The position numbers and the translations under genes were made by a program. A DNA stretch of 64,000 nucleotides from WLXB01 sp040221475. GTDB taxonomy: Bacteria; Pseudomonadota; Alphaproteobacteria; Rhodospirillales; Rhodospirillaceae. The first letter of the stretch is position 1, and each line of letters starts with the position of its first letter. Below are positions 50,612 to 59,597 of this stretch, in pieces. The stretch lies in assembly GCA_040221475.1 (NCBI GenBank), contig JAVKEJ010000036.1, positions 124,001 through 188,000 of the forward strand. The letters run 5' to 3'. Under the pieces are notes generated by a model. That model made no database searches and was not told where the DNA came from. It saw nothing but the letters and a program-made list of their open reading frames with translations.

Positions 50612-52792
50612 TTAGAGGCTGACTTCGAAGTTCAGCTTCCAGGTGGTTGGCTCGTTGACAAAACGAATGCCGTTTGGTGCGGCGAGCACCAAGCCGATTT
50701 TCGAGTAGTCATCGCCGGTCAGATTTTTGCCGGACAATGTGGCTTTCCACTTTCCGCTATCGGCCTGGTAAGACACGAAGCCGTTGACCAGATCAATCGT
50801 GCCTGAGCGGTTGATGGGCTGGTTGGCCGCATCGGAGAAGTAGTTGCTGCGATGGCTGTAATCCGCCCCGAGCACAATGTCGCCCGAGCTGTTCAGGTCA
50901 TAGGTGTAGTTAAATCCAACCTGCGACTGGAACTTAGACAAGTGAGACAACCGGCCCAAACCTTGGGTCGCGGCGACTGAACCTGGATCGAGTTCTTTGT
51001 AGTTGTCATCTTGTACGGTCACGTGCGCAAAGAGTTCCAACTCATCCGTCACAATGGCGGTGACTTCCGTTTCAATGCCGTAGACATCAACTTTACCCAC
51101 GTTTTGGATGGCCGTCGCACCGCCGCCCAATGTTGAGGACTGTTGAATGTCTTTGAACTTGTTGATGAACAGCGCAGAATTCACGCGCACACGGCTGTCG
51201 AACAGATCAGCCTTGCTGCCCGCTTCAAGCGCCCACACGGTTTCTGGATCAAACGGCGTGTTAAACGACGTTGGGTTAGCAACGGTCAAACCATTGTACC
51301 CCCCAGCGCGGAAGCCACGTGACAACGAGGTGTACACAAACACATCATCCGACACTTGGTAATCAAGCCCAACGCGCGGTGTAAACACGGACCAGCTGTC
51401 TTCGCGATCCACCAGAGAGGGAATACCTGAGCCGAAGAAGGTGTCGATCTGACCGTTGAGGGATTTCTTATCTTCGGTCCAGCGGATACCAGCTGTGGCG
51501 CTGAGGCGATCCGTGACTTGATAGGACCCTTGCGCGAACACCGCATAGGACTTTGTTTCCTGATCGATAATCGTCGGCACAAGCGGATTGAAGAAGATCA
51601 CGTCATCAATTTGCTGATCGGCTTGCTCTTCAAAATAGAAAGCCCCGAGAATCCAGTCGAGGCGCTCATCAAAAGACTGGCCGCTCAACTGAAGTTCTTG
51701 CGACCATTGTGAGGACGAAGCCACGCTGGTGCGGTCAATCAGAGTAACGAAATTGCCCGGCGTGGTTTCAACACCACCGGAGAGGTCGAAACGGAACCCA
51801 TCCTTCACATCTATATAGGCGGTAATGGACTGCAAGGTGACGTCGCCAATGAGCCATTCCATATCCAAGGACCCACCGTATTGCTCGGTGTAACCAGAGG
51901 ACTGGGTTGGTGATTGGACGATACGCGGGCCCCCGGTTTGGTTTTCCAAGGTGACCGAGTTCACGGACACAGGCGTCAGACCATCGTTGTCATCGTCTGA
52001 ATAATAGCCAGAAACGGTGGCCTTGAAGTCATCGGAGCCGAAGTAAGACATTTTACCACGCAGGGAGAACACTTCCCGCACGCCACGGTCGTCTCCGGTG
52101 GCACGGTTTTCGAGCCAGCCATCATTCTGATCGCGGTACTGGGCCGATACGGTCATGCCCAACACATCTTCGACCAGCGCAAAACCGCCGCCAGCTGATA
52201 CAGTCAACTCGTCAAAGCGGCCATAGCCGATTGAGCCCTTGGCCCAGGTTTCGCCATTGGCTTCGCGGGTGACAATTTTCAACGCGCCAGTCATGGAGTT
52301 CCGGCCATAGAGTGTGCCTTGTGGACCGCGCAGAACTTCAATGCGTTCGATATCAACAAGGTCAAAGTTCGCGGCAGACAGACGCGCGTTGTAAACGTTA
52401 TCGACATACAAGCCGACCGCAGACTCAGAGGTCACCAGACCGCCGATCTGCTCGCCTGCACCGCGCATGTACAGGTTGACCATGCCCGGGTTTGACACAC
52501 CGGTGTACAACACCAGGTTTGGAACGTTGTTGGCGAGATCCAATGTTTCCTCGACCTGGAGCTTCTCAAGCTTATCAGCGGTGAAGGCCGAGACCGTGAC
52601 CGGCGTGGTCTGCAGGTTGCCGACGCGACGCTCTGCGGTGACGACAATTTCTTCCAGCGCAACGTTCTGAGCCAAAGCACTCGTGATTGGTAGGGCTGTT
52701 GAGGCGGTGGCGACAACGGCAGCAGAGGCCAAAAGTTTGGCAATCAAAGGCGTCCGCACGCGCTTTGTCATGGTATGGCTCAAGGCAAGCAT
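50612..52792 (-). CDS. TonB-dependent outer-membrane receptor
   Basis: About 726 residues from the ATG at 52792 (GGAGAG upstream). The signal peptide ends SALA|QNV. The TonB box/plug begins ALEEIVVTAERRVGNLQTTP, and the plug continues with NVPNLVLYTGVSNPGMVNLY, RGAGEQIGG and VDIERIEVLRGPQGTLYGRN. A beta-barrel with aromatic strands follows and ends ATLSGKNLTGDDYSK then WKLNFEVSL with the terminal aromatic/Leu pattern. It would import a scarce ligand using TonB energy; the ligand is unknown. The downstream terminator is at 50525. Confidence 0.88.
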   Translation of the reverse strand: MLALSHTMTKRVRTPLIAKLLASAAVVATASTALPITSALAQNVALEEIVVTAERRVGNLQTTPVTVSAFTADKLEKLQVEETLDLANNVPNLVLYTGVSNPGMVNLYMRGAGEQIGGLVTSESAVGLYVDNVYNARLSAANFDLVDIERIEVLRGPQGTLYGRNSMTGALKIVTREANGETWAKGSIGYGRFDELTVSAGGGFALVEDVLGMTVSAQYRDQNDGWLENRATGDDRGVREVFSLRGKMSYFGSDDFKATVSGYYSDDDNDGLTPVSVNSVTLENQTGGPRIVQSPTQSSGYTEQYGGSLDMEWLIGDVTLQSITAYIDVKDGFRFDLSGGVETTPGNFVTLIDRTSVASSSQWSQELQLSGQSFDERLDWILGAFYFEEQADQQIDDVIFFNPLVPTIIDQETKSYAVFAQGSYQVTDRLSATAGIRWTEDKKSLNGQIDTFFGSGIPSLVDREDSWSVFTPRVGLDYQVSDDVFVYTSLSRGFRAGGYNGLTVANPTSFNTPFDPETVWALEAGSKADLFDSRVRVNSALFINKFKDIQQSSTLGGGATAIQNVGKVDVYGIETEVTAIVTDELELFAHVTVQDDNYKELDPGSVAATQGLGRLSHLSKFQSQVGFNYTYDLNSSGDIVLGADYSHRSNYFSDAANQPINRSGTIDLVNGFVSYQADSGKWKATLSGKNLTGDDYSKIGLVLAAPNGIRFVNEPTTWKLNFEVSL

Positions 52793-53053
52793 GTATCTCT
52801 CCAGGGGTTTGATTTTATTACTTAAATGTCGTCCTATGACGCGTCGTTTGCCATACCCTCTGCGGCCAGTCAAAGAGTTTAGGTCAATGACTTGGTAAGA
52901 TAAGCACACTCAAAGTCAAATCAAGCGATCAGCAGTAGACCTAGCGGCCTTATAAACCACGATCTCGCACAGACATCCCTATAGGTTCTTGTGGTGACAC
53001 ATTAGTCTTACCATTTAAGACCTGACGATTAGGCAGAGCGAAGAGACACAACT

Positions 53054-53599
53054 TTGGCGCAACAAACCGACCACATTGCGGCCTTTGGGTCAGAGTTCAT
53101 CGCTTTTTGGGCGCATTGGACTGCGCTGCCCCGCACCGGCGGCTTGCCCCACATACGCGACTACCTGGACTCGGCAGTACCTCGTCTGCAACCGAATGTT
53201 TCAATGATGGATTGCCTGTCAGCAACGGCCATGCGCGTGCGTCATATGGGCACCGCCGTGGCCGAAGTGACCGGCGAACTGACAGGAAAAAGCAGTGAAG
53301 CTCTGTACGCGCAGAATATCAGAGCAATAGCGACGCAAACAGCCTGGACGGCGGCCAGCCATCCCTGCGGCTATACAGTTAAGCGGACGCTCACCACACA
53401 GAAGGGGCTGGCGATGGACATGCATGGCCTGGTGCTTCCGATCCTCACCGATACACCAGATTACCTCTGCCTGGTCGCCTACAATGACATCCTGAGCTTC
53501 AATAGAAACATCAAACGCGCAGATCGCCCCGGCTTCAAAACTGTGATCGGGTTCAGCGACGTTACCTGGCTGGATATCGGCGCAGGTGTTCCGGATTAG
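53054..53599 (+). CDS. PAS domain protein (PAS_5 type)
   Basis: A 181-residue protein with TTG start. The sequence FIAFWAHWTALPRTGGLPHI then VRHMGTAVAEVTGELTGKSS matches the PAS_5 (PF07310-like) pattern that is common in alphaproteobacteria. The middle CGYTVKRTLTTQKGLAMDMHGLVLPILTD is the fold's strand region. No effector domain is attached. It could sense a ligand or light/redox state. It lies between a divergent TonB receptor and a convergent methyltransferase, with no operon partners. Confidence 0.7.
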   Translation: MAQQTDHIAAFGSEFIAFWAHWTALPRTGGLPHIRDYLDSAVPRLQPNVSMMDCLSATAMRVRHMGTAVAEVTGELTGKSSEALYAQNIRAIATQTAWTAASHPCGYTVKRTLTTQKGLAMDMHGLVLPILTDTPDYLCLVAYNDILSFNRNIKRADRPGFKTVIGFSDVTWLDIGAGVPD

Positions 53600-53637
53600 A
53601 ACATCACCACATCACCACAGATGCGTGTGGCGCGGCT

Positions 53638-54837
53638 TTAGGCCGACTTCACCGCCATGACGCTGTTCCAAAACGTCGGCGCAAGGGTCGGCGCGTCTTC
53701 CCGCACGGTCAGTCCAGCCTCTGTCATCATCTGGAGGAAATCAGAGCTGCGGTATTCTTCCGTCCACACTTCGTTGTTGTGCACGTGATCCCACCATTGG
53801 TTAAAGCGCCCGCTGGCTGAAGGCTGGGATTGGGTATAGGTCTTGAAATCGACCGGGAAGAACACCCCGCCGGGACGCAGAATACGTTTCACTTCGGCGA
53901 GGATTTTCTTGGCGTCTTCGGTCGGCACTTCGTGGAATAGAATATAAGCCGTGATGACGTCGAAGCTGTTGTCAGCAAAGCCGGTGTCTTCGGCCAAACG
54001 CTGCGCCAGATTGATATCCAAACCTTGCTCGGCGGCCCGCATATGGCCGTAGCGCAACATGGGCGCGCCGACATCAATGCCCCACACTTCGGTCTCGGGG
54101 AAACGCTCTTTGACGGCCATGGGCAATTGGGCCACGCCGGTGCCGATGTCGAGGAACTTTTCCATCTTGCCGTCTTCGGGCACCGGGATGATGGCGGCCA
54201 GATCACGATGGAAGATGTCTTCAGACGCCAGATCGAGCGTAAAGACGTTGACGCCGTAGTGATAAACGTAGCCGCCTAACGGATCGCCAATGTAGCCACC
54301 GGGCTGAATGTGAATTTCATGTTTGGTGTAATCGGGGATGCTCAGAGCGGCATTCAGCTCCAAGGTGCCGGGACCAGCCGTGTCAGCAGCTTCGAGTTCT
54401 TCCAGATAGCCGTCGCGGTTGGCATGGAAGCCATCGACCAGATTATTCCACATGATTTGCTGCGCTGTGGTTTTGCAGCGCACGTTGGCCCAGACGGTGA
54501 GGTCGTCACCAACGGCCGCCAGCACGTCTTCGATGGGCGGCGAAATTTTAGGGTCATGACCCGCATTTTTGACCAGTTCATTAATGCGGCGTGAGCTTTT
54601 ACGGCCGAAATCGCGCAACGACCATTTGCGGAAGCTCTGGGCAAATTCCAAACGGCTTTCCATATCCATTTCAGGCAGGCGCTCGAGGCGGCCCTCGGTA
54701 TAGTTCCCCCGGGGTTCAATATCATTCGGCAGCGGCGAGGCCGCTGTTGCAGCAGCGGCAGAGCGGCTCTTAAACACCGCAGATAAGCTGGAGGCGACGG
54801 CAGCCGTTGCGCCAAAAAGGGTGCGGCGATCAATCAT
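53638..54837 (-). CDS. SAM-dependent methyltransferase with Tat signal
   Basis: A 399-residue paralogue of the 44533-45621 product. The N terminus has RRTLFGATAAVASSLSAVFK, a twin-arginine-type signal, so this copy may be exported, which is odd for an enzyme using cytoplasmic SAM. The SAM motif is KFLDIGTGVAQLPMAVKERF, followed by GIDVGAPMLRYG, FDVITAYILFHEVP and ILRPGGVFFPVDFKTY. The pre-domain block ELNAALSIPDYTKHEIHIQP equals the other copy. It is preceded by a small gene (12-base gap) and together they lie between two TonB receptor genes, suggesting a shared substrate pathway. Confidence 0.75.
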   Translation of the reverse strand: MIDRRTLFGATAAVASSLSAVFKSRSAAAATAASPLPNDIEPRGNYTEGRLERLPEMDMESRLEFAQSFRKWSLRDFGRKSSRRINELVKNAGHDPKISPPIEDVLAAVGDDLTVWANVRCKTTAQQIMWNNLVDGFHANRDGYLEELEAADTAGPGTLELNAALSIPDYTKHEIHIQPGGYIGDPLGGYVYHYGVNVFTLDLASEDIFHRDLAAIIPVPEDGKMEKFLDIGTGVAQLPMAVKERFPETEVWGIDVGAPMLRYGHMRAAEQGLDINLAQRLAEDTGFADNSFDVITAYILFHEVPTEDAKKILAEVKRILRPGGVFFPVDFKTYTQSQPSASGRFNQWWDHVHNNEVWTEEYRSSDFLQMMTEAGLTVREDAPTLAPTFWNSVMAVKSA

Positions 54838-54848
54838 GGGGCTCTCCC

Positions 54849-55199
54849 TTAACCGGCGTTGGTGGAATGGGTGTCCGGGTTGCCGCTGGTGTTTTGCGGC
54901 GTGTTCTCAAGGAACCCATAGACACGTTTGATGAAGCGCTCTCTTTGCTCTTCCCAAGCGGCATGATCCGCCGCGCTGGGGCGGTAGGCTTCGATCATAT
55001 CTTTGGAGACCGAGCCCTTCTCTTCCATCAGGGTTTCCATCACGTTCATGCGTTTTTGCAGCGCCCAAAATTCACTGCCTAAGGCAATGACCGCCGACAT
55101 GACGTTATCCAGCGCGGCGTTGGTGAGAAAAACGTCATCGGCCCGAGGTTCAATGTAATCCCCGCGATGGGTTGCGACGGGTTTGGTAACGTCTGCCAT
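54849..55199 (-). CDS. Small hypothetical protein upstream of the methyltransferase
   Basis: A 116-residue soluble protein with no signal peptide: RGDYIEPRADDVFLTNAALD, then helices NVMSAVIALGSEFWALQKRM and NVMETLMEEKGSVSKDMIEA, and an acidic/Arg-rich part EEQRERFIKRVYGFLENTP. It may form a helical dimer. I recognise no family. It starts 207 bases from the receptor stop at 55407 and ends 12 bases before the methyltransferase start, so the two are probably co-transcribed. GGAGAGA precedes the ATG. Confidence 0.55.
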   Translation of the reverse strand: MADVTKPVATHRGDYIEPRADDVFLTNAALDNVMSAVIALGSEFWALQKRMNVMETLMEEKGSVSKDMIEAYRPSAADHAAWEEQRERFIKRVYGFLENTPQNTSGNPDTHSTNAG

Positions 55200-55356
55200 G
55201 ATCGGTCTCTCCTGAGTGGGGCGAGTGAGATTATAGTATAGCTCTATACGCGCAGATGAGTCTTATGGATGGTTTATGGACCACTCGGCGCAGCGCCGGG
55301 ACTGAAACATGTCCACTGACTGAGCAGACCAAAGCCCCCAACGCGGGAATGTTGCA

Positions 55357-55396
55357 AAATGGGGCGGTGCAGCATCACAGCCGCACCGCCCCATCA
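55357..55396 (-). terminator. Rho-independent terminator of the second TonB receptor gene
   Basis: On the minus strand ATGGGGCGGTGC pairs with GCACCGCCCCAT (55359-55370 with 55383-55394), then TTTTGC. The 12-base stem is perfect with a 12-base loop. It lies 13 bases past the receptor stop. Confidence 0.8.
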
Positions 55397-55406
55397 GGTT
55401 TATCAT

Positions 55407-57521
55407 TTAGAACTTGTAGGACGCCGAAACCCCAAACTGACGGCTCTGTGGCAGACCCACCAGGGCCACGGCCCCGAACCTAAAGCCTGATGTCAGCGCA
55501 TCGCTGTTGGTGACGTTATCCACGAACAGGGTCACGCGGGCCGGGCCGGTGTCGAGGCCAACGCGGAGATTGACCAGGGTTTGTGGCCCCAGGGTTTCCA
55601 GGTTGAGTTCATCGATGAACATTTCATCGCGGTAGCTCAGATCAGCCCGGGCAAACCAATCGTAACCATCGCCAAGGGCGTTAAATGGAGCTTGGTATTC
55701 GAGCGACGCATAGAGCGAGTTGCCGGCGGTGCGTGGCGTTTGATTTCCGGAGACGTCTGCATCGCCCAAAATCGTCAACGCATTGGCCGACTCAAACACC
55801 TTAAATTCTGTATCGACGTAGGAGTATGACAACGCACCGCTGAAGTATTCATTGAACTGTGCATTGACCGAGAAATCGGCGCCCCACACTTCGGTTTCAC
55901 CGGCGTTGACAAAGTAGCTACCGACCGTGGGATCAGGATCGTTAAAACGGAACACCTGATTGGTCCAATCGATGAAGTACCCCGCCGCTTGAATGGTCAG
56001 CACATCGTTCAGAGCATTGACCTTGGTGCCGACTTCATAGGTCCACAAGGTTTCTTCATCAACGACAGCGAACTGGGCCGGGCCGGTGGTATTAAAGGTG
56101 CCCGGCTTGTTGCCCTTGGCCGCGCTGGCGTAAATCAACGCATCGTCAGACGGTGTGTACTCGACGATAAAGCGGGGCAGGAAAGAATTAAACTCGCCTT
56201 CTTGAATGGCACCTGTGTCTAAATTTTCGACCTTAATGTCTTCCGTCTGATAGCGGCCATCAAAGCTGACCGAGAATTGCTCGGTGGCCTCGAATGTCAC
56301 CGAGCCAAACACGGACATATTTTCAGAGGTTTTTATATTTGGCGCTTGGCGAAAGTTGCGCAGGCGTGCGGTATAAAAATCTTCATCGAAATAAGACGCG
56401 CCCGCGATCCAGCTGATCGGACCGTCTTCCGGAGACGTAATACGGAATTCCTGGAACGTCGATTCGAGTTCACGCTCGGTCACAGTCTGGAAGATACTGC
56501 AGTTTGGCCCGACGAATGGCCCCGCGTTACACAGGAACGACAGGAACGGCACTTTGTTGGGGTCGTAGTTACCATCGGCCTGGTTGACCGTGTCTTCCTT
56601 GCCGTAGCCGGTGATGGACGTCAGCGTGTATCCATCGAAATCATAGTTGATCGACAAGCTGCCGCGGAAAGTGTCCGATTGAATGCCCGGGTCATCCAGT
56701 TGATCGACGTTACCGCCAATCACAGAGGCCAGCGGAAAGGCGAGCTCGCCCATGTTGAGCGCGGTTGTGGCACGCGGAGCTTCGCCGAGATCTGCCTCGG
56801 AGTAACTGAGGTTCAAATCAGCGGTTAGCGCGTCCGTCGGGGTAAAGCGCAAGGCGGTGCTGAGGGAGAAAATGTCGTCCTCACCCATTTCCGCGCCGTT
56901 GGTGATGTTGGTGTACTCACTGCCTTTGGTCAGGAACCCGCCACTCACACGAATGGCCAGACGATCCTCGACCACGGGGCCACTCAGCGATCCACTGAGT
57001 TGGATTTCATCGTATTCGGCAACGGTCGCGTTGATCGAGCCTTCGAACTCATCGGTCGGCTTTTTGGTGATGTAGTTGATCGCGCCAGAGAAGGTGGCGC
57101 GGCCATAGAGCGCACTTTGTGGACCCTTGATCACTTCAACCCGTTCGAGATCGGACAGCAGCGCCGTGAACAGCGAGCCGGACACATAAACACCATCAAT
57201 AAATTTCGATGAGTTTTGCAGGGTCGGGTCGCCGGTGTTGGTGGCAATGCCCCGGAAGCTGGCTGAATCGCCACGGCCTTCTGCTTCGAAGCTGCCATAG
57301 GTCACACCAGGAACGGCTTCGACCAAATCTGTAATGGTGGTGTAGCCCGCTTGCTCGATATCATCTGCCGTGAAAGCCGACACGGTGAGCGGAATTTCCA
57401 GCAGGGTTTCAGAGCGCTTCCGCGCTGTAACTGTGATTTCCTCAACGGCGATCTGCTGCGCTGAGACAGGCATAGCGATTGAAGCGGCAACGGTGGCGAG
57501 TAGAAGTGTTCTGAATTTCAT
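55407..57521 (-). CDS. TonB-dependent outer-membrane receptor
   Basis: 704 residues with a short signal peptide (LLATVAASIAMPVSA) and a plug beginning AVEEITVTARKRSETLLEIP, then DLVEAVPGVTYGSFEAEGRG and DLERVEVIKGPQSALYGRAT. The barrel ends with VTLFVDNVTNSDALTSGFRF and QFGVSASYKF, the terminal Phe signature. CNAGPFVGPNC in an extracellular loop is a likely disulfide. Its homologue at 50612 shares the general plan but differs in loops. Two IclR regulators are encoded divergently next to it, which points to catabolite-type regulation of uptake. Ligand unknown. Confidence 0.88.
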   Translation of the reverse strand: MKFRTLLLATVAASIAMPVSAQQIAVEEITVTARKRSETLLEIPLTVSAFTADDIEQAGYTTITDLVEAVPGVTYGSFEAEGRGDSASFRGIATNTGDPTLQNSSKFIDGVYVSGSLFTALLSDLERVEVIKGPQSALYGRATFSGAINYITKKPTDEFEGSINATVAEYDEIQLSGSLSGPVVEDRLAIRVSGGFLTKGSEYTNITNGAEMGEDDIFSLSTALRFTPTDALTADLNLSYSEADLGEAPRATTALNMGELAFPLASVIGGNVDQLDDPGIQSDTFRGSLSINYDFDGYTLTSITGYGKEDTVNQADGNYDPNKVPFLSFLCNAGPFVGPNCSIFQTVTERELESTFQEFRITSPEDGPISWIAGASYFDEDFYTARLRNFRQAPNIKTSENMSVFGSVTFEATEQFSVSFDGRYQTEDIKVENLDTGAIQEGEFNSFLPRFIVEYTPSDDALIYASAAKGNKPGTFNTTGPAQFAVVDEETLWTYEVGTKVNALNDVLTIQAAGYFIDWTNQVFRFNDPDPTVGSYFVNAGETEVWGADFSVNAQFNEYFSGALSYSYVDTEFKVFESANALTILGDADVSGNQTPRTAGNSLYASLEYQAPFNALGDGYDWFARADLSYRDEMFIDELNLETLGPQTLVNLRVGLDTGPARVTLFVDNVTNSDALTSGFRFGAVALVGLPQSRQFGVSASYKF

Positions 57522-57834
57522 GTGTTCTCTCCCGGAATGTCTCGATGATGGCTAAGTGAGCTGGTGTGAGACGTCGTCTTATGTTGGTTTTCTCTCATTC
57601 CAGTGGCTGTCATGAACTTGAAACCATTACTTGCTCGGTGGTTGAGTACCGGCAGCCTCCGGATCAGGCAAACTCCGCATCTGGCGAGCATTCTTGCATA
57701 ATAATAATCGCTCAGCGAGTATACCTTGAGCTGCGGTCCGCGCGCTCTTGGCCGCGCTCTATGCTCGCTCAATGATTAACGCTAATCTCTAAACCTTGGC
57801 TCGAACGCTTGTTATTCACTTTGGGGAGTCGCTC
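57522..57834. promoter_or_regulatory. Divergent promoter region, TonB receptor and IclR genes
   Basis: About 313 bases separate the receptor start and the TTG start of the first IclR gene. No gene is supported; the 84-codon minus-strand frame lacks homology. IclR operators are expected here but no clear palindrome stands out by eye. Confidence 0.4.
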
Positions 57835-58659
57835 TTGGCTGGGATTCAACCGCTTGAAAGCGTTGCCCGCTTCACAACAATCCTTAGCGCTGTAAGTGCA
57901 GGCGACGGCATAACCATGTCCGAATTGACTCGCAAAGCGGGGCTCTCCAGGTCCGCGGTCAACCGCTATATGGTGACCCTTGCTGAGTTGGGTTATGTTT
58001 ATCGGGACGAGCGCACAAAGAGATACAGGCCGACCTCTAAAACCCTGGATCTGTCGCGCGGCGTAACACGGGATCAAAAAATCCGGCAGATCGTATTACC
58101 GCCTTTGCAAGCCGCGTGCCGGACGTTGGGATGGTCACTTAATTTTTCAACTTTAAAAAACGCACAGGTCACCCTGATCGCCCATACGGATGATATTTCG
58201 CCGTTGGCGAAAAAGAAACGCGGCACCATGCTGATGCGGCCCCTGCTCGGGCGCGCTGCCGGACACGTGCTGCTGGCGCATCTGCTGCCCTCTGTCCGCA
58301 TGGACGTTCTCAAAATTGCCTTGCAACAGAACCCGGCCCTCTATGCGGACGCGGGCATCGGCCCCGACGATGTGCCGGCTCTGCTGGAAGACGTGCAACG
58401 GCTCGGGTACGGCGCTTACACGACGGCCAAGGCCCAACTCAACACCGTTGCGGTTCCGGTGCGGATTAAAGACACCTTTCCCTTTGTTCTCTCGGCGGGC
58501 GCAACTGCGTCGATCCTGAGTTTGGAACAGGTTACCGAGCGCTTTTTGACCCCTTTGCAAGCGTGCGCAAATAATATCTCTGAGCGGCTCAAGGATATTG
58601 ATACGGATCGCTGGCTGGATGCGAGTGAAGACCAACCGGTTCGAGGTAGCGCCCCATGA
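57835..58659 (+). CDS. IclR family transcriptional regulator
   Basis: The start is placed at TTG 57835 because GGGGAG lies seven bases upstream and the resulting N terminus (AGIQPLESVARFTTILSAVS) aligns with that of the next IclR protein (SGVQSLDVVERIVTVLRTLN). About 274 residues: winged HTH MSELTRKAGLSRSAVNRYMV, then the effector-binding GAF-like domain with AGHVLLAHLLP and FLTPLQACANNISERL. It overlaps the second IclR gene by 4 bases. Effector unknown. It is divergent from the TonB receptor, the likely target. Confidence 0.82.
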   Translation: MAGIQPLESVARFTTILSAVSAGDGITMSELTRKAGLSRSAVNRYMVTLAELGYVYRDERTKRYRPTSKTLDLSRGVTRDQKIRQIVLPPLQAACRTLGWSLNFSTLKNAQVTLIAHTDDISPLAKKKRGTMLMRPLLGRAAGHVLLAHLLPSVRMDVLKIALQQNPALYADAGIGPDDVPALLEDVQRLGYGAYTTAKAQLNTVAVPVRIKDTFPFVLSAGATASILSLEQVTERFLTPLQACANNISERLKDIDTDRWLDASEDQPVRGSAP

Positions 58660-59432
58660 GCGGTGTGCAATCCCTGGATGTCGTGGAACGCATCGTCACC
58701 GTATTGCGTACGCTGAACGCTTTCGATGGTGTGACGGTCTCGGAATTGGCTAAGTTGTCGAACGTGCCGCGCGCGGCGGTGAATCGTTACTTGGTGACCC
58801 TCATTGAATTGGGATTTGTTGCGCGGGACAACACTTCACGCAAGTACACCGTCACACCCAAAGTGCTAGAGCTCTCCGCTGGAGCTCCCCGCAATGACTG
58901 GGCGGCAACGGTTGTGCGACCGATTATCGTCGAAGCCTGCAAAACTATGGGTTGGCCGCTCAGTTTTGGAACAATCCATAATAGCCGTTTGGCGGTGCTG
59001 GAAAACACGGACACGGAATCTCCGCTGATTGTTTATCCGATGCGCGAGCATCTGGTGCTGCCGTTGCTTGGACGCTCTGCCGGGCACGTCCTGCTGGCCC
59101 ATAAGACAAAAGAGGTGCGGGACGACATTATTCGCTCGGCTCTGCTGCAAGACCGCAATTTATTGTCACGCACGCCCTACGATCAAGACTCCCTGGATGA
59201 TCTGCTCGCGCAGGTCGTGGCCCAAGGATATGCTGCAACCAAGCTTGCCGGAATGAATTGGTCCACACTGTCTGTCCCGGTCTACGTGAATGGCAGCGTC
59301 GAATATTCCCTGTCCAATCGCTTTCATCCCACAGCGGTCACATTATCTGAAGCGGTTGATCGGTTCCTCGCGCCCTTGCATGCCTGCGCGGCGACACTCG
59401 GAAAAAACCTGGAACGCATTTACCCGCTTTAG
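58656..59432 (+). CDS. IclR family transcriptional regulator (second copy)
   Basis: A 258-residue paralogue of the preceding protein; the HTH is VSELAKLSNVPRAAVNRYLV and the effector domain has RSAGHVLLAHKTKEVRDDII and FLAPLHACAATLGKNLERIY. Start overlaps the previous stop by 4 bases (ATGA), so they are produced together and may form a heteromer. Neither shows the usual DNA-contact changes that would mark one as inactive. Target and effector are unknown. Confidence 0.82.
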   Translation: MSGVQSLDVVERIVTVLRTLNAFDGVTVSELAKLSNVPRAAVNRYLVTLIELGFVARDNTSRKYTVTPKVLELSAGAPRNDWAATVVRPIIVEACKTMGWPLSFGTIHNSRLAVLENTDTESPLIVYPMREHLVLPLLGRSAGHVLLAHKTKEVRDDIIRSALLQDRNLLSRTPYDQDSLDDLLAQVVAQGYAATKLAGMNWSTLSVPVYVNGSVEYSLSNRFHPTAVTLSEAVDRFLAPLHACAATLGKNLERIYPL

Positions 59433-59466
59433 GCACAAGACTTCTGAAGCTGACGCGAAAATATGT

Positions 59467-59547
59467 CCCAAGCGCTAACGCGCTATGCAAATACCCAAGC
59501 GCTAACGCGCTATGCAAATACTCAAGCGCTAACGCGCTATGCAAATA
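59467..59547. repeat. Three tandem 27-base repeats with internal hairpin
   Basis: CCCAAGCGCTAACGCGCTAT with GCAAATA repeats at 59467-59493, 59494-59520 and 59521-59547; the third copy has CTC for CCC. Each contains AGCGC-TAA-CGCGCT, a short inverted repeat. The unit is nine codons long, and the minus strand would encode YLHSALALG repeats, but that frame has no good start or homology. It lies after the IclR genes and before mgtE. Confidence 0.85.
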
Positions 59548-59597
59548 AATGCCACGCCCTTCAATCAACACGGTCATAATAAGCCGGTACAAATTTA

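Noticed and set aside
59338..59592. 84-codon minus-strand frame with repeated YLHSALALG
   Set aside because: The peptide repeat is only a translation of the 27-base DNA repeat, and the frame is antisense to the end of the IclR gene.
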